This document shows, piece by piece, positions 53,839 through 64,000 of a stretch of DNA of 64,000 bases. Position 1 is the stretch's first letter. Each line of letters starts with the position of its first letter. Position numbers and translations under genes: made by a program. Under the pieces are notes generated by a model. It made no database searches, had not been told where the DNA came from, and was given only the letters and a program-made list of their open reading frames with translations. Source of the stretch: Takakia lepidozioides (lineage: Eukaryota > Streptophyta > Takakiopsida > Takakiales > Takakiaceae); the NCBI GenBank assembly GCA_030704615.1, contig CM060734.1:14508001-14572000 (forward strand). Direction: 5' to 3'.

Positions 53839-56192
53839 GAAATTGTGTCCGCACAATTTCGTCAGTTCTTATGTTTGTTGTATCTCTTGGGAATATAGGG
53901 TGGTGACATGTCTGTCTGCTGGTTAGGAAGTGTGTCCCAGGATTGTCGTGGTGGCATCTTCTTGTTTTTGTTGTCATCATTGTCTGGTTGCTCCTGTGGT
54001 TCGTGAGTGGGCCAGCTTTCGTCATCAAGGTGTTCTGCTATTCCGTCCACGCGTACCATGTCGATTTTGGTGGTCAAGGTTTCTCGGTAGGTTTGCAGCT
54101 CCTCCTTGGTCCAGGGTACAATGTTTTTAGTCGCCCTTTGCCCATTAACCAGTTAACAGCTTGCGTCCCCGTTTCTCTGAAAGGGTGGTCTTTGTCCAAG
54201 ACCAACGGTGAAAAGTGGTCTTTCGCCTGGCGCCATGCTTCAGCATATATAGTGGTCTGTTCGTATATGCTGAAGTGCCCGAGACTCTCTCTGGTGGCTG
54301 GAATTTGGGTAATTCCCAGTGAGTATCTTTGTCAATACTCTCATAGCGCTGCCAGCTTCCCTTCATTGTGACGAACATCCGGTACAAGTAGCTGCCAATA
54401 TAAAAACTTGGGCAGCCCATTACAACGTCTACTGCCGGGGTAGGATTAATCTTCAATTGCCCCACTGCCCACATGTAAGCAACCAGCTCCTTGTACTCTA
54501 GGGGAGCCTGGCGCCAAAATTCATCCAATTCTGCCCCTGACCATGTTTCCTTCCTAGCCAGTGGCCTCATCCTGTATCTCAAAGGTATGAGAGTTTGATT
54601 GAGCAGATGCAATTGACCCAATGACCTGTAGGGGGTTAAGGTTTTGAATACCTTTCTAGGACTTCTGGGATTTGGTGGGCTGGTACTATCATCATTTTAA
54701 AGTATTCCTCTGAATACTTTAGCCACTCCCCATCCTGCTTGCATGACATGATTTGGAAATCATCAACTGCTACTGAAGTTGATGCCACCAGAACACTTGG
54801 TAATGGTACGGGGTTTACCTCCTGAGTAGATGGCCCTGTTGTGGCCTATACCAGTACCTGTTGACTTGGTGGTGGTTGTGTTGTTGGTGGTGTGTGTGCT
54901 GGTGTTGTTGTTGTTGATTATATTGGTGCTTCATGTTCATGGTCTTGTTCCTCTTGGTCGTCCTTGTTCGTGAGCTCCTCTTGTTCTGGAATTGGTGGCA
55001 GGAATTCCTCGTGAATGTCTGTCACCAATTTTTCCAGCTGACACTTCATTCGTTTTATCATTGCCCTGTTGAGTTTCTTCATTTCTAGCTCACTTCCTTC
55101 ACTCAACCATGCTCGGGCCAAGGCTGCGTCTGCTGCATCCAGCCCTGCTTGCAGTGTCAGTTTTTCCAACTGCTGCTTCCATTCCTGTAAGGCAATTTCT
55201 CTCTCTGTGTTGGCTGTGAACAGCCTACTTTCTGCATTTTCCCTTTCTCTCAGCAGTACAGTATTGCATGAGAGCCACTTGCTTCCCTGGTCTTTGACAG
55301 TCCTCAGCTACCCCTTGAGTGTGTCCACCTGCTCCTTAAGTGTCTGCACCTGTCCTGTGAGTGTTTCCACCTCTATCTCCGTTTTCCGAGATCGCTCTAT
55401 TTCTGCATTGAGGTCAGCTTGGACATTGCGTGTTTCGTCTCTCTGTCTTTGCCACTTCTATTCCCACTTGTATCTGCGTACTATTCTTACCTACCCAGAA
55501 GGCCTTGCACGACCCCGCTGCATGATTCCCAATGTTGTTTGCTCTTTGGATGTCAAGTGTACAATGTGTTGAATCATTTGGAGTAACAGGGGAGTAACCA
55601 TGGTAACCGTTACTTCCTTCTTCTTCTTTGTCAACCTGGTCAATTCTTGGGTTAACTTCTTCAATAAGAAGCCTGCCCAATTCACGATTTGCCCATTGAG
55701 GCAAATCAACAGTTGATCGATTAGCTCCTTGGTGCAATAGTTGTGGTTTTGCCTGAGGCAAAGCAACGTGCTAAGTACCGGGGCTATCTTCTTAAAGCCG
55801 GGGTTTTTGCTGTGACTGCATGTGTAGCCCTGATCGGCTTGGTTGAGATTCTCAAACAGGTCCGCAAGTACAAACTTTGGTGGTTTGCCGCTATGCGCCG
55901 GTACGTCCAAACTGGGAAGGTGAAACACTTCCGCCAAGTACTTCTCCGTCAATATAATCTGTGTGTCACGGACATTTGTGCTTCGAGTGCCGGTGTTGTA
56001 ATTCTCCAAGAACTCCCTGCACAGCTCGTCGTGCTTAAGGTTCCAGTCCAGCATGGTGATGAAGTACCGCAGGCCAAGACTGTCCAACGTCTCCTGTGTC
56101 TCCGTGTTCTGCTCGATTTTCCGCAACACCGGGCTGATTTTGAAATTCACTTGCGCATAAGAACTTTGTGTCTTCCGCTTGGTGCCTGCCAT
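53839..56192 (-). pseudogene. Third ORF of G1 (env-position, coiled coil)
   Basis: Starts near 56192 (MAGTKRKTQSSYAQVNFKIS), in the same frame as integrase. The first domain (TEKYLAEVFHLPSLDV, CLNGQIVNWAGFLLKKLTQE, then LTRLTKKKKEVTVTMV) corresponds to that of the G2 third ORF (GLQIDWVGFVCRKINEEIV). A coiled coil follows with frame changes (55470-55180; SEGSELEMKKLNRAM near 55090), then an acidic piece (54918-55020) and a C-terminal block at 54621-54145 (ELVAYMWAVGQLKINPTPAV). It ends just before the polypurine tract. The layout places a plant-transposon-like domain in the env position. Function unknown. Confidence 0.65.
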
Positions 56193-57636
56193 TTCCCTTA
56201 GTTTTGCTGTTGCTGTAAGGAATTGGAGCACCAATTCTTGTATCAAGAGCAGTATGAAGCACACTGAAAGTTGTGTAGACGGCAATTTCCAGTTTGCAGA
56301 AGAGAAGGTGTGGGGTTCGTTTCCGGGTTTGAGTAGGGGTTCTCCTCTGTGGGCTTCTTCTCTAACTTCTCTCGAGGTTCTCGTGGAGGTAATTCTGTCC
56401 TGCTGTCCACCTAGGTTTAAAGCACAGTTAGCTTTAATTGCTAGGCCCGTGCTTACCAAGAAGCATTTAGCTTCTGGTAACGGTTTTGGATAGACCTCAT
56501 CCCTTTTATGGATGTGCCTGATTTTCTTCCGTTGGTGTTTTCTTCGTGGTTTGTCTTGGATTGGACTGATGGTTGTTGATGATTGTCCAATTTCGATTAG
56601 TTTACGTTCATCCATCTTGGATGTGTTCATCCATTTTGGTATGTGGTCTGTTTTTAGATGAGCGGCGTGTGCGCAGTACTTGCAGATTGGTTTAATGGCT
56701 TTGCCCTTATCGTCCGCTGTCTTTTGGCAATCCGTTGGATTGCGCCGTCGTTCTTCTTCCGTGTTATGATCGATGGTTAGGGGTGTATGATTACCACGGT
56801 CGGTGGGGTCATCTGGAGCGTACATCTCGGAGTTTAACACAAGCAGTGACTCGTTGGCTGCTTCGTATTCGTTCACGATTCTGTAGGGCATATGTGCTGG
56901 CCACGGTTCACCATACGGTATATGGGGTGGTAATGTTGTCCTCCAAATGAATTGTGGTCTAGCCGTAGCGGTGCCCTGAACTCGTATTGCCACTTGTCTT
57001 AGTACATGCCGATTCACCGTGTTGTGATGAATGTAGTATGCACTGGCGGTTTCACGCTCCTCATCTGCGGTTTGGTCTTCCTCGTTGGCGTATAAGTCAT
57101 GTATAAGGGCTTTGTCATGTATCCCTTTGTAGCCTTTTAACTTGTTAATATTTATTCGTCCCACGAATTCTTGTTCCAAGGTCTGGAAATCAACAGTTCC
57201 ATTGTCATGTACCCTTTTGATTTGAAATGGTCCCATCCATGGCATTTTCAATTTTCCTCCCAGTTTGATCTTCTTGATTTTTGGTAACCATAAAACAATT
57301 TCCCCGTCCTGGAAAGATTTTTCTTTCCCTTCAGATATTCTTTTTCTTCGTTGTTCTTGAATTTGTGCCATGTTATCTGCAGCGTCTGCCCGAACTTCTT
57401 CAAGATGAAATAGCTCATGTTCCCTGACTCGTAGAGATTCCTGTAAACCCCATCGTTCATGAGTTCCGGTTCGTAGTGTGGGTATCATGCATTCAATGGG
57501 TAATAGTGCCTCTGCTCCATACACCAATTGAAATGGTGTATGTTTCGTGGTCACCTTGTATGATGTCCTGAATGCCCATAGTGTTGTGTTCATTTTGGTG
57601 TCCCAATCTGTACGATTGGCATTTACTATCTTGGTT
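56193..57636 (-). pseudogene. G1 integrase C-terminal part and linker
   Basis: From 57636 the minus strand continues integrase right after the catalytic Glu region: NANRTDWDTKMNTTLWAFRT, TPFQLVYGAEALLPIE, WMGPFQIKRVHDNGTVDFQT and a long charged tail. The upstream half lies on the plus strand at 57637-58512. A Cys/His group (CKYCAHAAHLKTDH) sits in the tail. No frameshift is seen before the third ORF. Confidence 0.85.
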
Positions 57637-58512
57637 AAGAGGATGAAGGACCTATTATTGAGGAAGAGGCAGATCCAGAAGAAGAAGATGACAAGGAAAA
57701 CGAAGAGCCAAATAATCAAGAATTGGCCAATATCAGTATTGGAGTTTATACAGTTACCAAGGAAGAATCAGAAGACATTCGATATCAAGATCAAGATCCG
57801 GATGATTGGCAATGGCCAATCAAATATTATCTGAACACAGGAAAATTTCCTGAAGACCAAAGATGACAGGAGAAAACTTTCAATGAAAAGCAAGCCATAC
57901 ACAGTGATCAAGGGAATTCTGTACAAAAGAGGAATTGACTCCATAATGAGAAGATGTGTGAACAAGGAACAAGCCAAAACAGTGATGCAAGAGCTACACG
58001 AAGGAATTGCAGGAGGAGACTTCAGTTCTGACCTGACAGCAAAGAAGATACAGGTTACTGGTGGCCTATTGTATTTGGAGACACTTATGAACACTGTCAA
58101 CAGTGTGATGTTTGCCAGAGGATGGGACCAGTAGAACGAACTGGGAAGGGTACTATGCACCCAATACTACCAACAGAACCATTTCAACGATGGGGACTAG
58201 ACTTTGTGGGACCCATTAAACCTCCAGCAAGGTACACACAGAACCAATACATCCTCACAGCTATTGACTACACTACCAAATGGGTAGAGGCCAAGGCACT
58301 AAGAGACAACACTGCCAAGTCGACAGCCAAATTCTTATATGAAAACATCATCACACGATTTGGTTGCCCACTGGAATTCGTCAATGATCAAGGATCACAT
58401 TTTATAAATGATGCCATAAAATGCTTGACAGAGGAGTTCATGATCGTACATCACAAGAGCACCGCTTACCATCTCCAAGGAAATGGCCAGGCCGAATCTA
58501 CCAACAAGATAT
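57637..58512 (+). pseudogene. G1 integrase N-terminal and catalytic part
   Basis: Starts with the acidic linker that follows RNase H (EEEADPEEEDD). The HHCC finger is split by frameshifts (MQELHEGIAGGDF; CQQCDVCQRMGP). The catalytic core is intact: GLDFVGPIKPP, DYTTKWVEAKAL, ENIITRFGCPLEF, VNDQGSHF and GNGQAESTN. It breaks at 58512 at AACAAGATA; the minus-strand continuation at 57636 begins within AACCAAGATA. One integrase gene is thus divided between two orientations. Confidence 0.85.
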
Positions 58513-58790
58513 AGAGGTTCATCTTCATCTGATGAGTCCTCTTCTTCATCAGTGTCATCCATGAGCTTAAGAGAATCTGGGAGGTCATAGTCTCCTTGAA
58601 ACACTCCCAGAGCACCAAAGATGCCGAGGAGAGCTGCCTCGGTGACAGCCTGTGAGTGGAGCGGGTTATGAATTTTTGCCACCAGAGTAAGAGCATCACG
58701 CTCGGCAATGGCCTCCTGTGGTGTTGCGGTGATTCCAGTCATACTGGAACGACGGGTTCGGATTTGTGGTTTGATCAATGGAGAGCTCAT
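58513..58790 (-). pseudogene. Unidentified acidic protein, cut by integrase sequence
   Basis: From ATG at 58790 (MSSPLIKPQIRTRRSSMTGI) about 93 codons, ending in DDTDEEEDSSDEDEPL, then junction with the integrase fragment. Ala/Leu-rich middle part. No family recognised. Confidence 0.35.
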
Positions 58791-58879
58791 ATTCTGTCAG
58801 TAAACAGCTCAATTCCATCAGTGACGAAGGTCAGCACGAACATTTGCCCTTGCCCAATGAACCTGCCCAAAAACTGCAC

Positions 58880-59420
58880 CTTCGACTAACGAAGGTGACA
58901 ACATTCGCTCAGCCATGGTGCTTCCAAAAATTATCATTTTTCCCCACTTCACCCTGAACCTTCGTCCATCGAAGGTGGAGGATGATATAGCAATGTTTTA
59001 AAAAAAACAAAAAAATAAAAAACAAAAAAACAAAACCGAAAATTTTCATTTTTCCTAACTTCACCTTGATCATCTTCTTCATCCTCCACCTTTGGCCAAC
59101 GAAGGTGTTCTCCACGGCCATCTAGCCTACGACTGTTGTCCTTCAAGTCCACAACTCATACCCCACCTTTGCCAGCCTTCTGTGATAATTAAAGGGTTTT
59201 GTATCTTACCTTGTTAGGTCTCGACGTTAGTTATCCGATGTTGACAAGCAATATAGTGTTGTTCTCATTCATTTCCTACTGGAAAACGACTATCATTCAG
59301 TTTTGGATTTATGGGCAGCCCGAAAAAAAAATTTGGACGACCCTTTGCCACGTGGCCATTTTTCGTGTGTCCACGTCATACTGATCGTTGATGGCTGATG
59401 GCTGACAAAATAGCAATCCC
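58880..59420. repeat. ACCTTCG..CGAAGGT palindromes and a transposon-like end
   Basis: Three hairpins: CACCTTCGACTAACGAAGGTG (near 58880), ACCTTCGTCCATCGAAGGT (near 58960) and CACCTTTGGCCAACGAAGGTG (near 59087). Downstream, GATGGCTGATGGCTGACAAA leads to ATAGCAATCCC near 59420. Its reverse complement GGGATTGCTATTT resembles the ends of the large transposon. It may be the right end of a different family. Confidence 0.55.
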
Positions 59421-59586
59421 TTGATCAATGTATGCTCAATGCGTACGCCCTGTACTAACATGCGTTTCTTGGTGTCTTTTGCAGCGAGATAGATAAAACA
59501 AAACTTTGATGTCGGGCCTGCCTTTTGAACCTGGATTATTTTGAATTCGTCCCCGTGTTGGTATGTCTCTATGATAAAATGCATGG

Positions 59587-60985
59587 TTAGTTGCGGGCGA
59601 TCTTGTCAAGTAGGATATCACTAGCCAAGTAGAGTGAGAGGTAGTCAAGTGAGGCAGGAAGGTTATATGCTTTTTCGATTATACCTTGCATCTGCACCCC
59701 GGAAGCCATGGTCATGACGAAGGATCGGTTCCCTTGGAGCAGTGCTAGGCCGTCTGTGGCGGGGTGCAGAAGCTCCACCTTGAGAAGACCATTCCAGATT
59801 TTGCTCCCGCGCTTGATGTAAGCTGTGACTGGGGAATAGAGTATGTTGCCAAGAGGGATGTTCATGACCTCAGAACATTTACGGGCCCGATATAGCGCTA
59901 ACTCCTTTGGCATGTCCGAATCACTGTCAAAGCGAATCATAATGTGCGGAGGCGAAGCTGAGAGGCCAGAGACTGGGTCAGTTTGAGTGCCTTTTGGTGG
60001 CTGGGTAAGTGGAAGGAGCTGGCCTTCCCGGCCGTCCGGTCTCACTGATGGGAAATGAAGCTGGGGAACGTGCGGGTAGGCCTTGAGGCAATGGCGCATT
60101 TCATGAATTTACGAGTTGCAGAGGCCAATGTGTTGAAGCTCAAATGAGGAGCGCTCCTCTGTAGCAAAAGGTACTGTAGAGTCCACCGCATGCTGCTTGA
60201 GCGTGGGATAACCCATCCAGAATTGCTGCCAAAAAAATAAAATAAAAAATGGACGCGTTGCCAAAGCAAGTGTAACTTATGGTGTCACTTGACCCCATAG
60301 GGCTACTGCCTTCCGGTGGGAAGGTGGACATCGTAATGACTTCCAACAGGTGGATTGAACCCATAACCACTTGTGAGAGGGTGCATGTTGGAAAAAATCA
60401 GGGAGTCGTTGTGTGGTATGGGACTTGGTGTCACTGGGCCCTTTCATTTTTTTTGGATCGGAATGACTGCTACCTGCTTCGCTGTTGGATTTGCTTGCGG
60501 TTTGCTTGGTGCGGGGGTTGATAGCTAGGAGCTCCAGTGGCGAGGTAAGTGCTGTGTGGGGTGGCGCACGTCTCTGCTCGGGTGTCGTTGATATCAGTGG
60601 GGGTGTAGCTGCAAGACCTCATGGTGTCTGTTCGTTGTTGGCCTTTGCAGGGCTTTGTGTGGAGTGGGCCTGGTATGCATTCTCAGCTGCAAAGAATAAT
60701 TTGTCGGAGGGGTGCATGTCACTGGCGTCCATTCCTTCTTCCTGGTGGATGTCCATGTCGTAATCCTTGTCCATTGGACTAGCCCTTGACGTGGAGCAGT
60801 GTGCCGAGAGCGGGTGTGAACTGGTTCTTTTGCTGCGGGTGACTATGTTAGAAAGAGAATGATGGTGTTTTTGGATACTACCCGCCCGTTTCTGGATACT
60901 ACCAAGTTTGGAGATAGACATACGTGGGTGAGAGCCTACACTTGGTAGCTCTGAGAGAAGGGGGAACATTTGGGCAGGGCGCAAA
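59587..60985 (-). CDS. Unidentified ORF(s), possibly retroelement-derived
   Basis: Two ORFs: 60984-60619 (Ser/Met-rich, DKDYDMDIHQEEGMDASDMH) and 60099-59587 (ending in KIWNGLLKVELLHPATDGLA, GNRSFVMTMASG, YLSLYLASDILLDK). No ATG-to-stop model joining them was found. The second has a balanced composition and could be an ORF1-type protein of a non-LTR element; that is a guess. Confidence 0.3.
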
Positions 60986-61119
60986 GAATGGAGGATGAAA
61001 GCTTAGACAAAATTGCCAAGGTGGTGGAGGGGAGGAAGTGTTTGCCACGGAGGGTGGCTGCAAACTATATGCGGGGACAGTTTGGCAGCGTCATTTTAGT
61101 TCCTGGCGGCGAGAGCTTC

Positions 61120-62540
61120 CTGGTGTATTAATTGGAGCCGTTAACCATTTGTGCCTAAGTGGCGGTTGTGAGATGCTTGAGTAAGGGAGGGTATTAAGAT
61201 GTGTAAGCGCAGTGCGAGGTGGTGATAAGCTTATGTCAATGGGCAACGCTGTTCTGTGTACTTTGTATGAAATTGAATAAGTTACGCTCCCTTCGGGAGG
61301 CGTCATATTTTTTTTATGAAATTGGATATGGTGGTGGGGGGGGTGGGAGTCGGCGCTGAGTTAAATAAAAAGAGGTGGTGATTACTAGGAGGGAGGGCAT
61401 TAATCCAACTTAAAGAGTTGGGCATTAAGAGGTTAAAATTGGTACAGCCTGCGGAAGGGTGTATCATCAAATGTGGGTCAAGGCAGCTTTATCAGACGCA
61501 TGCAAGGGTAGGGGGTTGTGAATGGGGTAGAATTAAATATGAGCCAGTGATGCTGGTTGTGGCATTGATGTCCGTGCTTGATGAACGCTGGGGTTTGGGG
61601 GTAATAAGTGGCAGGTTGCGTTCCCCGTGTAGTACACGGCGGGGGGGGGGGGGGGGGGGGGGGGGGGGGCGTATGTGTAATGGTATGTTGGGTGCAGCAT
61701 GTGGTGGAGTGCCAAGTATGGCTGACAAGTTCCTGGGCATGGGGTGCCAGGTAAGTTTGTGGCCAGCGGATCTTTGGGTGGGCAGGGCACCGCATACAAG
61801 GTTTGGAGTGGCAAGGGGCCGAGTTTAAGCAAGTAGGGTAGTGTGATATGTGGGTTGGGGGGAGGCAGGGGTCGTATACAGATTGGCGGACTGAGATAGC
61901 CATCGCAAATGGTAAGTGGGCTATATTGCTTATGTGTGGTACCTGATAAATTGTGGTGTATAGGGTATGAATGCTGGATAGATGATGTATAGTTGGGGTA
62001 AAGGGCCCTTTATAATGAAAGGGATAAATTCTGCCTAGAGTCCTAGGATGTGAGAATGTGGTGGGGAATTTTGTGGTGTGGGTACATATGCAGCCTGGCA
62101 TATGTGTATATTTGATAGGGGTAAAGAGAGCCTTTGCTTTTGGACAACATAAGCATATGCGGGGCATATGCACAAAATTGATTGAGATATAGAGAACCAT
62201 TGGATCCCGGGGGGGGAGAGAATGGGTGTGCTAGGTGGTGAATGTTTGATGAGAAGCTTGCAAGAAAGAGGTGAGAGTTAGAACGCAAGCCAGTGGAGAG
62301 TAAGATCAATTTGTAGATTCTAGCGTGGGTCGAGGCCTTGTAAGATAATTGTAGAGAAGGGGAGAGTCGAGAAAAGTGAGAACTAGTATGGGGGTGGCAG
62401 CCGCACATAGGGTAGGGGCAGGGAGTAGACCTGTGGGAGAGGTCACTAAAGCAGGGCAGGGAAGATTCTGGACGAGTTAGGCCTACATAGCTCCTTTTTG
62501 TGGGTGATTCGGTGGTTATTCACTACATGAAAAGGGGGGC
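61120..62540. other. Low-complexity stretch with G tracts; no gene seen
   Basis: Includes long G tracts (61641-61669 and shorter runs near 61331, 62207) and GGGTG-rich sequence. Proline-rich ORFs on the minus strand come from these tracts. No domain recognised. Confidence 0.5.
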
Positions 62541-63215
62541 CTTTGTGACGCCCACACCACGCCGTAGCGTTAGGAAAACGCCCTTTTCGGGCACGCAGGA
62601 GGCGCAAAATTTGTGACGCCCGGCCGTCGCCCTGCAGTCGCAAGGGCGTCGCCAAAATGACATCGCAAAAATGCGACGTATGGGGGTCACGAGCCCCCGC
62701 CCCAATTCCCGCGACTGCCAGACGTCGGTTTTTCAGGCTGTCCGCGCCGATGGCAGGAGCCTCTTCGAGCGACGTCTCGCCGTCGTGGCCCTCCAGCCGA
62801 CGACGTTGGTGGGGGCGCTGATGCGGCGTCGCAACCTTCTTTTCTTTTTTTTTCTTTTTTTTTCCTACCCTGCCCAAGAGTCAGCCGGGTGGTACGCCAA
62901 GCGACTATTGGGCGTGACACAAAATAGCAGGAGACGGTCTCCGCCACGCCCGGGCGTGGGTTATTGCGACGCTCCGGCGTCGCTTTTGTTTTAAATTTAA
63001 TTAAAAAAAAAACGTGGCGCAGGCAGCGTGGCAGTCTCTGCGACGCCAGGGCGTCGCGGCTTGCGACCCCCGGACTAAAAAACACGTCGCAGGGGGTGTC
63101 GGGTGTTGCCACCCGCAAATGGGGTTTGCGACGCTTGACCGTCGCTGCTTGCGACCCCCGCCCAAAAAACACGTCGCCATTGGCGACGTGCTGCAGTCGC
63201 GAGGGCAGCCTGGTG
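62540..63215. repeat. Array of GCGACG..CGTCGC palindromes
   Basis: Many inverted pairs: GCGACGCTCCGGCGTCGC (near 62966), GCGACGCCAGGGCGTCGCGG (near 63039), GCGACGCTTGACCGTCGC (near 63128), ACGTCGCCATTGGCGACGT (near 63171), and looser copies from 62548. Repeated TTGCGACCCCCG and AAAACACGTCGC link them. A T-rich and an A-rich run (62838, 63003) lie between. Confidence 0.8.
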
Positions 63216-63447
63216 GGGGGGGGGGGGGGGGGGGTTTGGGGGTTCATTTTGGGGGTGAATTGGGGGTGGTTTTTTGTTTTTTTTCCTGGTTTTGTATTTG
63301 GGGATGGGAGAACTTATAGTTCCATTTCTCTGAGTTAGCACGTACACAATTGAGCAAGCATGAATCGAGGGTGAGGACGGTGCGACACATGAATAAGATG
63401 GAAGATGGAAAGATGGAAATATATTTACAAGAAATGAGCTGAAAAGC

Positions 63448-64000
63448 TCACAAGGGTTCAGTAGACTGACCCTGGGACCTACATGGACTAGGTCTAGTCA
63501 TCCTCATCCTCATCCTCAGTGGAGGACTCAGAGCTATCCGATGAGCCTGATGACTCCGCGCCCGTTGCCAGAGCACGTAAATGAGGCGGCGTTCCCCTAA
63601 GTCCCACAGAGCTCTCATCCAATCCCTGGGCATGACCCTTGACCTCATCCATACTAGTGCCCTGTAGTGCACTCATCCCCTCTGTGTTGGCCATGTTCTT
63701 CATGAGGGATTGTCAACCATGCTCCTTGGCGTAGTTGTACTCTATCGGAGATGGCTTCCTCTCAAACGCGCGTTGGTACACATGCCACAAATTAAAGTCA
63801 GTTCTTCGCGATGATGGAGCCAGAAAGAAGACATAACAAAATCCATATGGAAGTACGACTTACAAATCGCAAGATAAAACCCTTGGATCCGCCGGCGCCC
63901 CACTTGTGTGTGGATTCGTGTTTGTCAAGGCGGACTGTTGTTGCTTTGCGTGCCCGGTCACATTTGGCCTTGTTTGCGGCATCAGTCTCCCCCGCAATGA
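63448..64000 (-). CDS. C-terminal exons of an unidentified gene (partial)
   Basis: Minus strand. An exon entering from beyond the window ends near 63867 at a GTAAGT donor (HKWGAGGSKGFILRF). A second reads NLWHVYQRAFERKPSPIEYN then YAKEHG, meets a TGA, and runs on as MKNMANTEGMSALQG to a Ser/Glu/Asp tail ending at 63496. The TGA may be a Trp codon mutation (TGG to TGA). The acidic tail recalls the ParB-methyltransferase gene, but no clear homology was seen. Its 3' side faces the palindrome array. Confidence 0.4.

Noticed and set aside
61478-62200. 240-codon proline-rich ORF
   Set aside because: Created by a 29-base G tract and GGGTG-rich sequence; no domain and no conserved start.

Overview
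The window looks like nuclear DNA of a plant-lineage eukaryote, most probably a charophyte alga of the Chara type. The evidence is a clear plant-style PEX22 gene (38381-39208, minus), Athila-like Ty3/Gypsy elements with an extra ORF after integrase, and a Gypsy element carrying a C5 cytosine methyltransferase, an arrangement reported from charophytes. Short GT-AG introns of about 85 bp occur, and a 500-base run of N (7892-8391) marks an assembly gap. The species is an inference.

The main discovery is a 14,455-bp DNA transposon at 14808-29262. It has inverted ends (GGGGGCTGCTATTTCATGAG and GAGGTTTGCTATTTCATGAG) and a perfect 8-bp target duplication GAAACTAA (14800-14807 and 29263-29270), and it interrupts a small F-box-like ORF. 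It carries two divergent genes. The plus-strand gene (24982-28574, one 86-bp intron, 1168 codons) is a transposase with a GCM/WRKY-type zinc finger, an RNase H-like core and a SWIM zinc finger. The minus-strand gene (21565-15029, ten exons, about 1494 codons) joins a ParB/sulfiredoxin-like domain to a DNA methyltransferase of the N6-adenine/N4-cytosine type, with motif IV before motif I. About 3.2 kb of palindromic arrays centred on GGCGCC, including a large palindrome, lies between the genes. A second array sits in intron 6 of the methyltransferase gene.

Layout: 1-872, dimeric palindromic repeat. 942-3365, broken paralogue of the ParB-methyltransferase gene, cut before its methyltransferase half. 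3365-7891 (minus), Gypsy gag-protease-DNMT-RT in one frame with stops and a lost catalytic cysteine. 7892-8391, gap. 8392-13880, broken transposase copies with palindromic repeats. 14058-14807, F-box-like ORFs. 14808-29262, the large transposon. 29271-35175 (minus), Gypsy G2 with an env-position third ORF. 35180-38380, repeats and non-coding DNA. 38381-39208, PEX22. 39907-43618, remnants of two Gypsy elements. 43619-47176, 3' half of another transposase copy with its transposon end. 47189-58512, Gypsy G1, scrambled: its 3' LTR is inverted, yet a matching target duplication (GCCGG) still identifies the pair of LTRs. 58513-64000, palindrome arrays, an unidentified ORF, and the C-terminal exons of an unidentified minus-strand gene.

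Almost everything is mobile DNA. PEX22 is the only gene confidently assigned to the host. Two unrelated kinds of DNA methyltransferase are carried by mobile elements here: a C5 enzyme inside a retrotransposon polyprotein and an N6/N4-type enzyme fused to a ParB-like domain in a DNA transposon.
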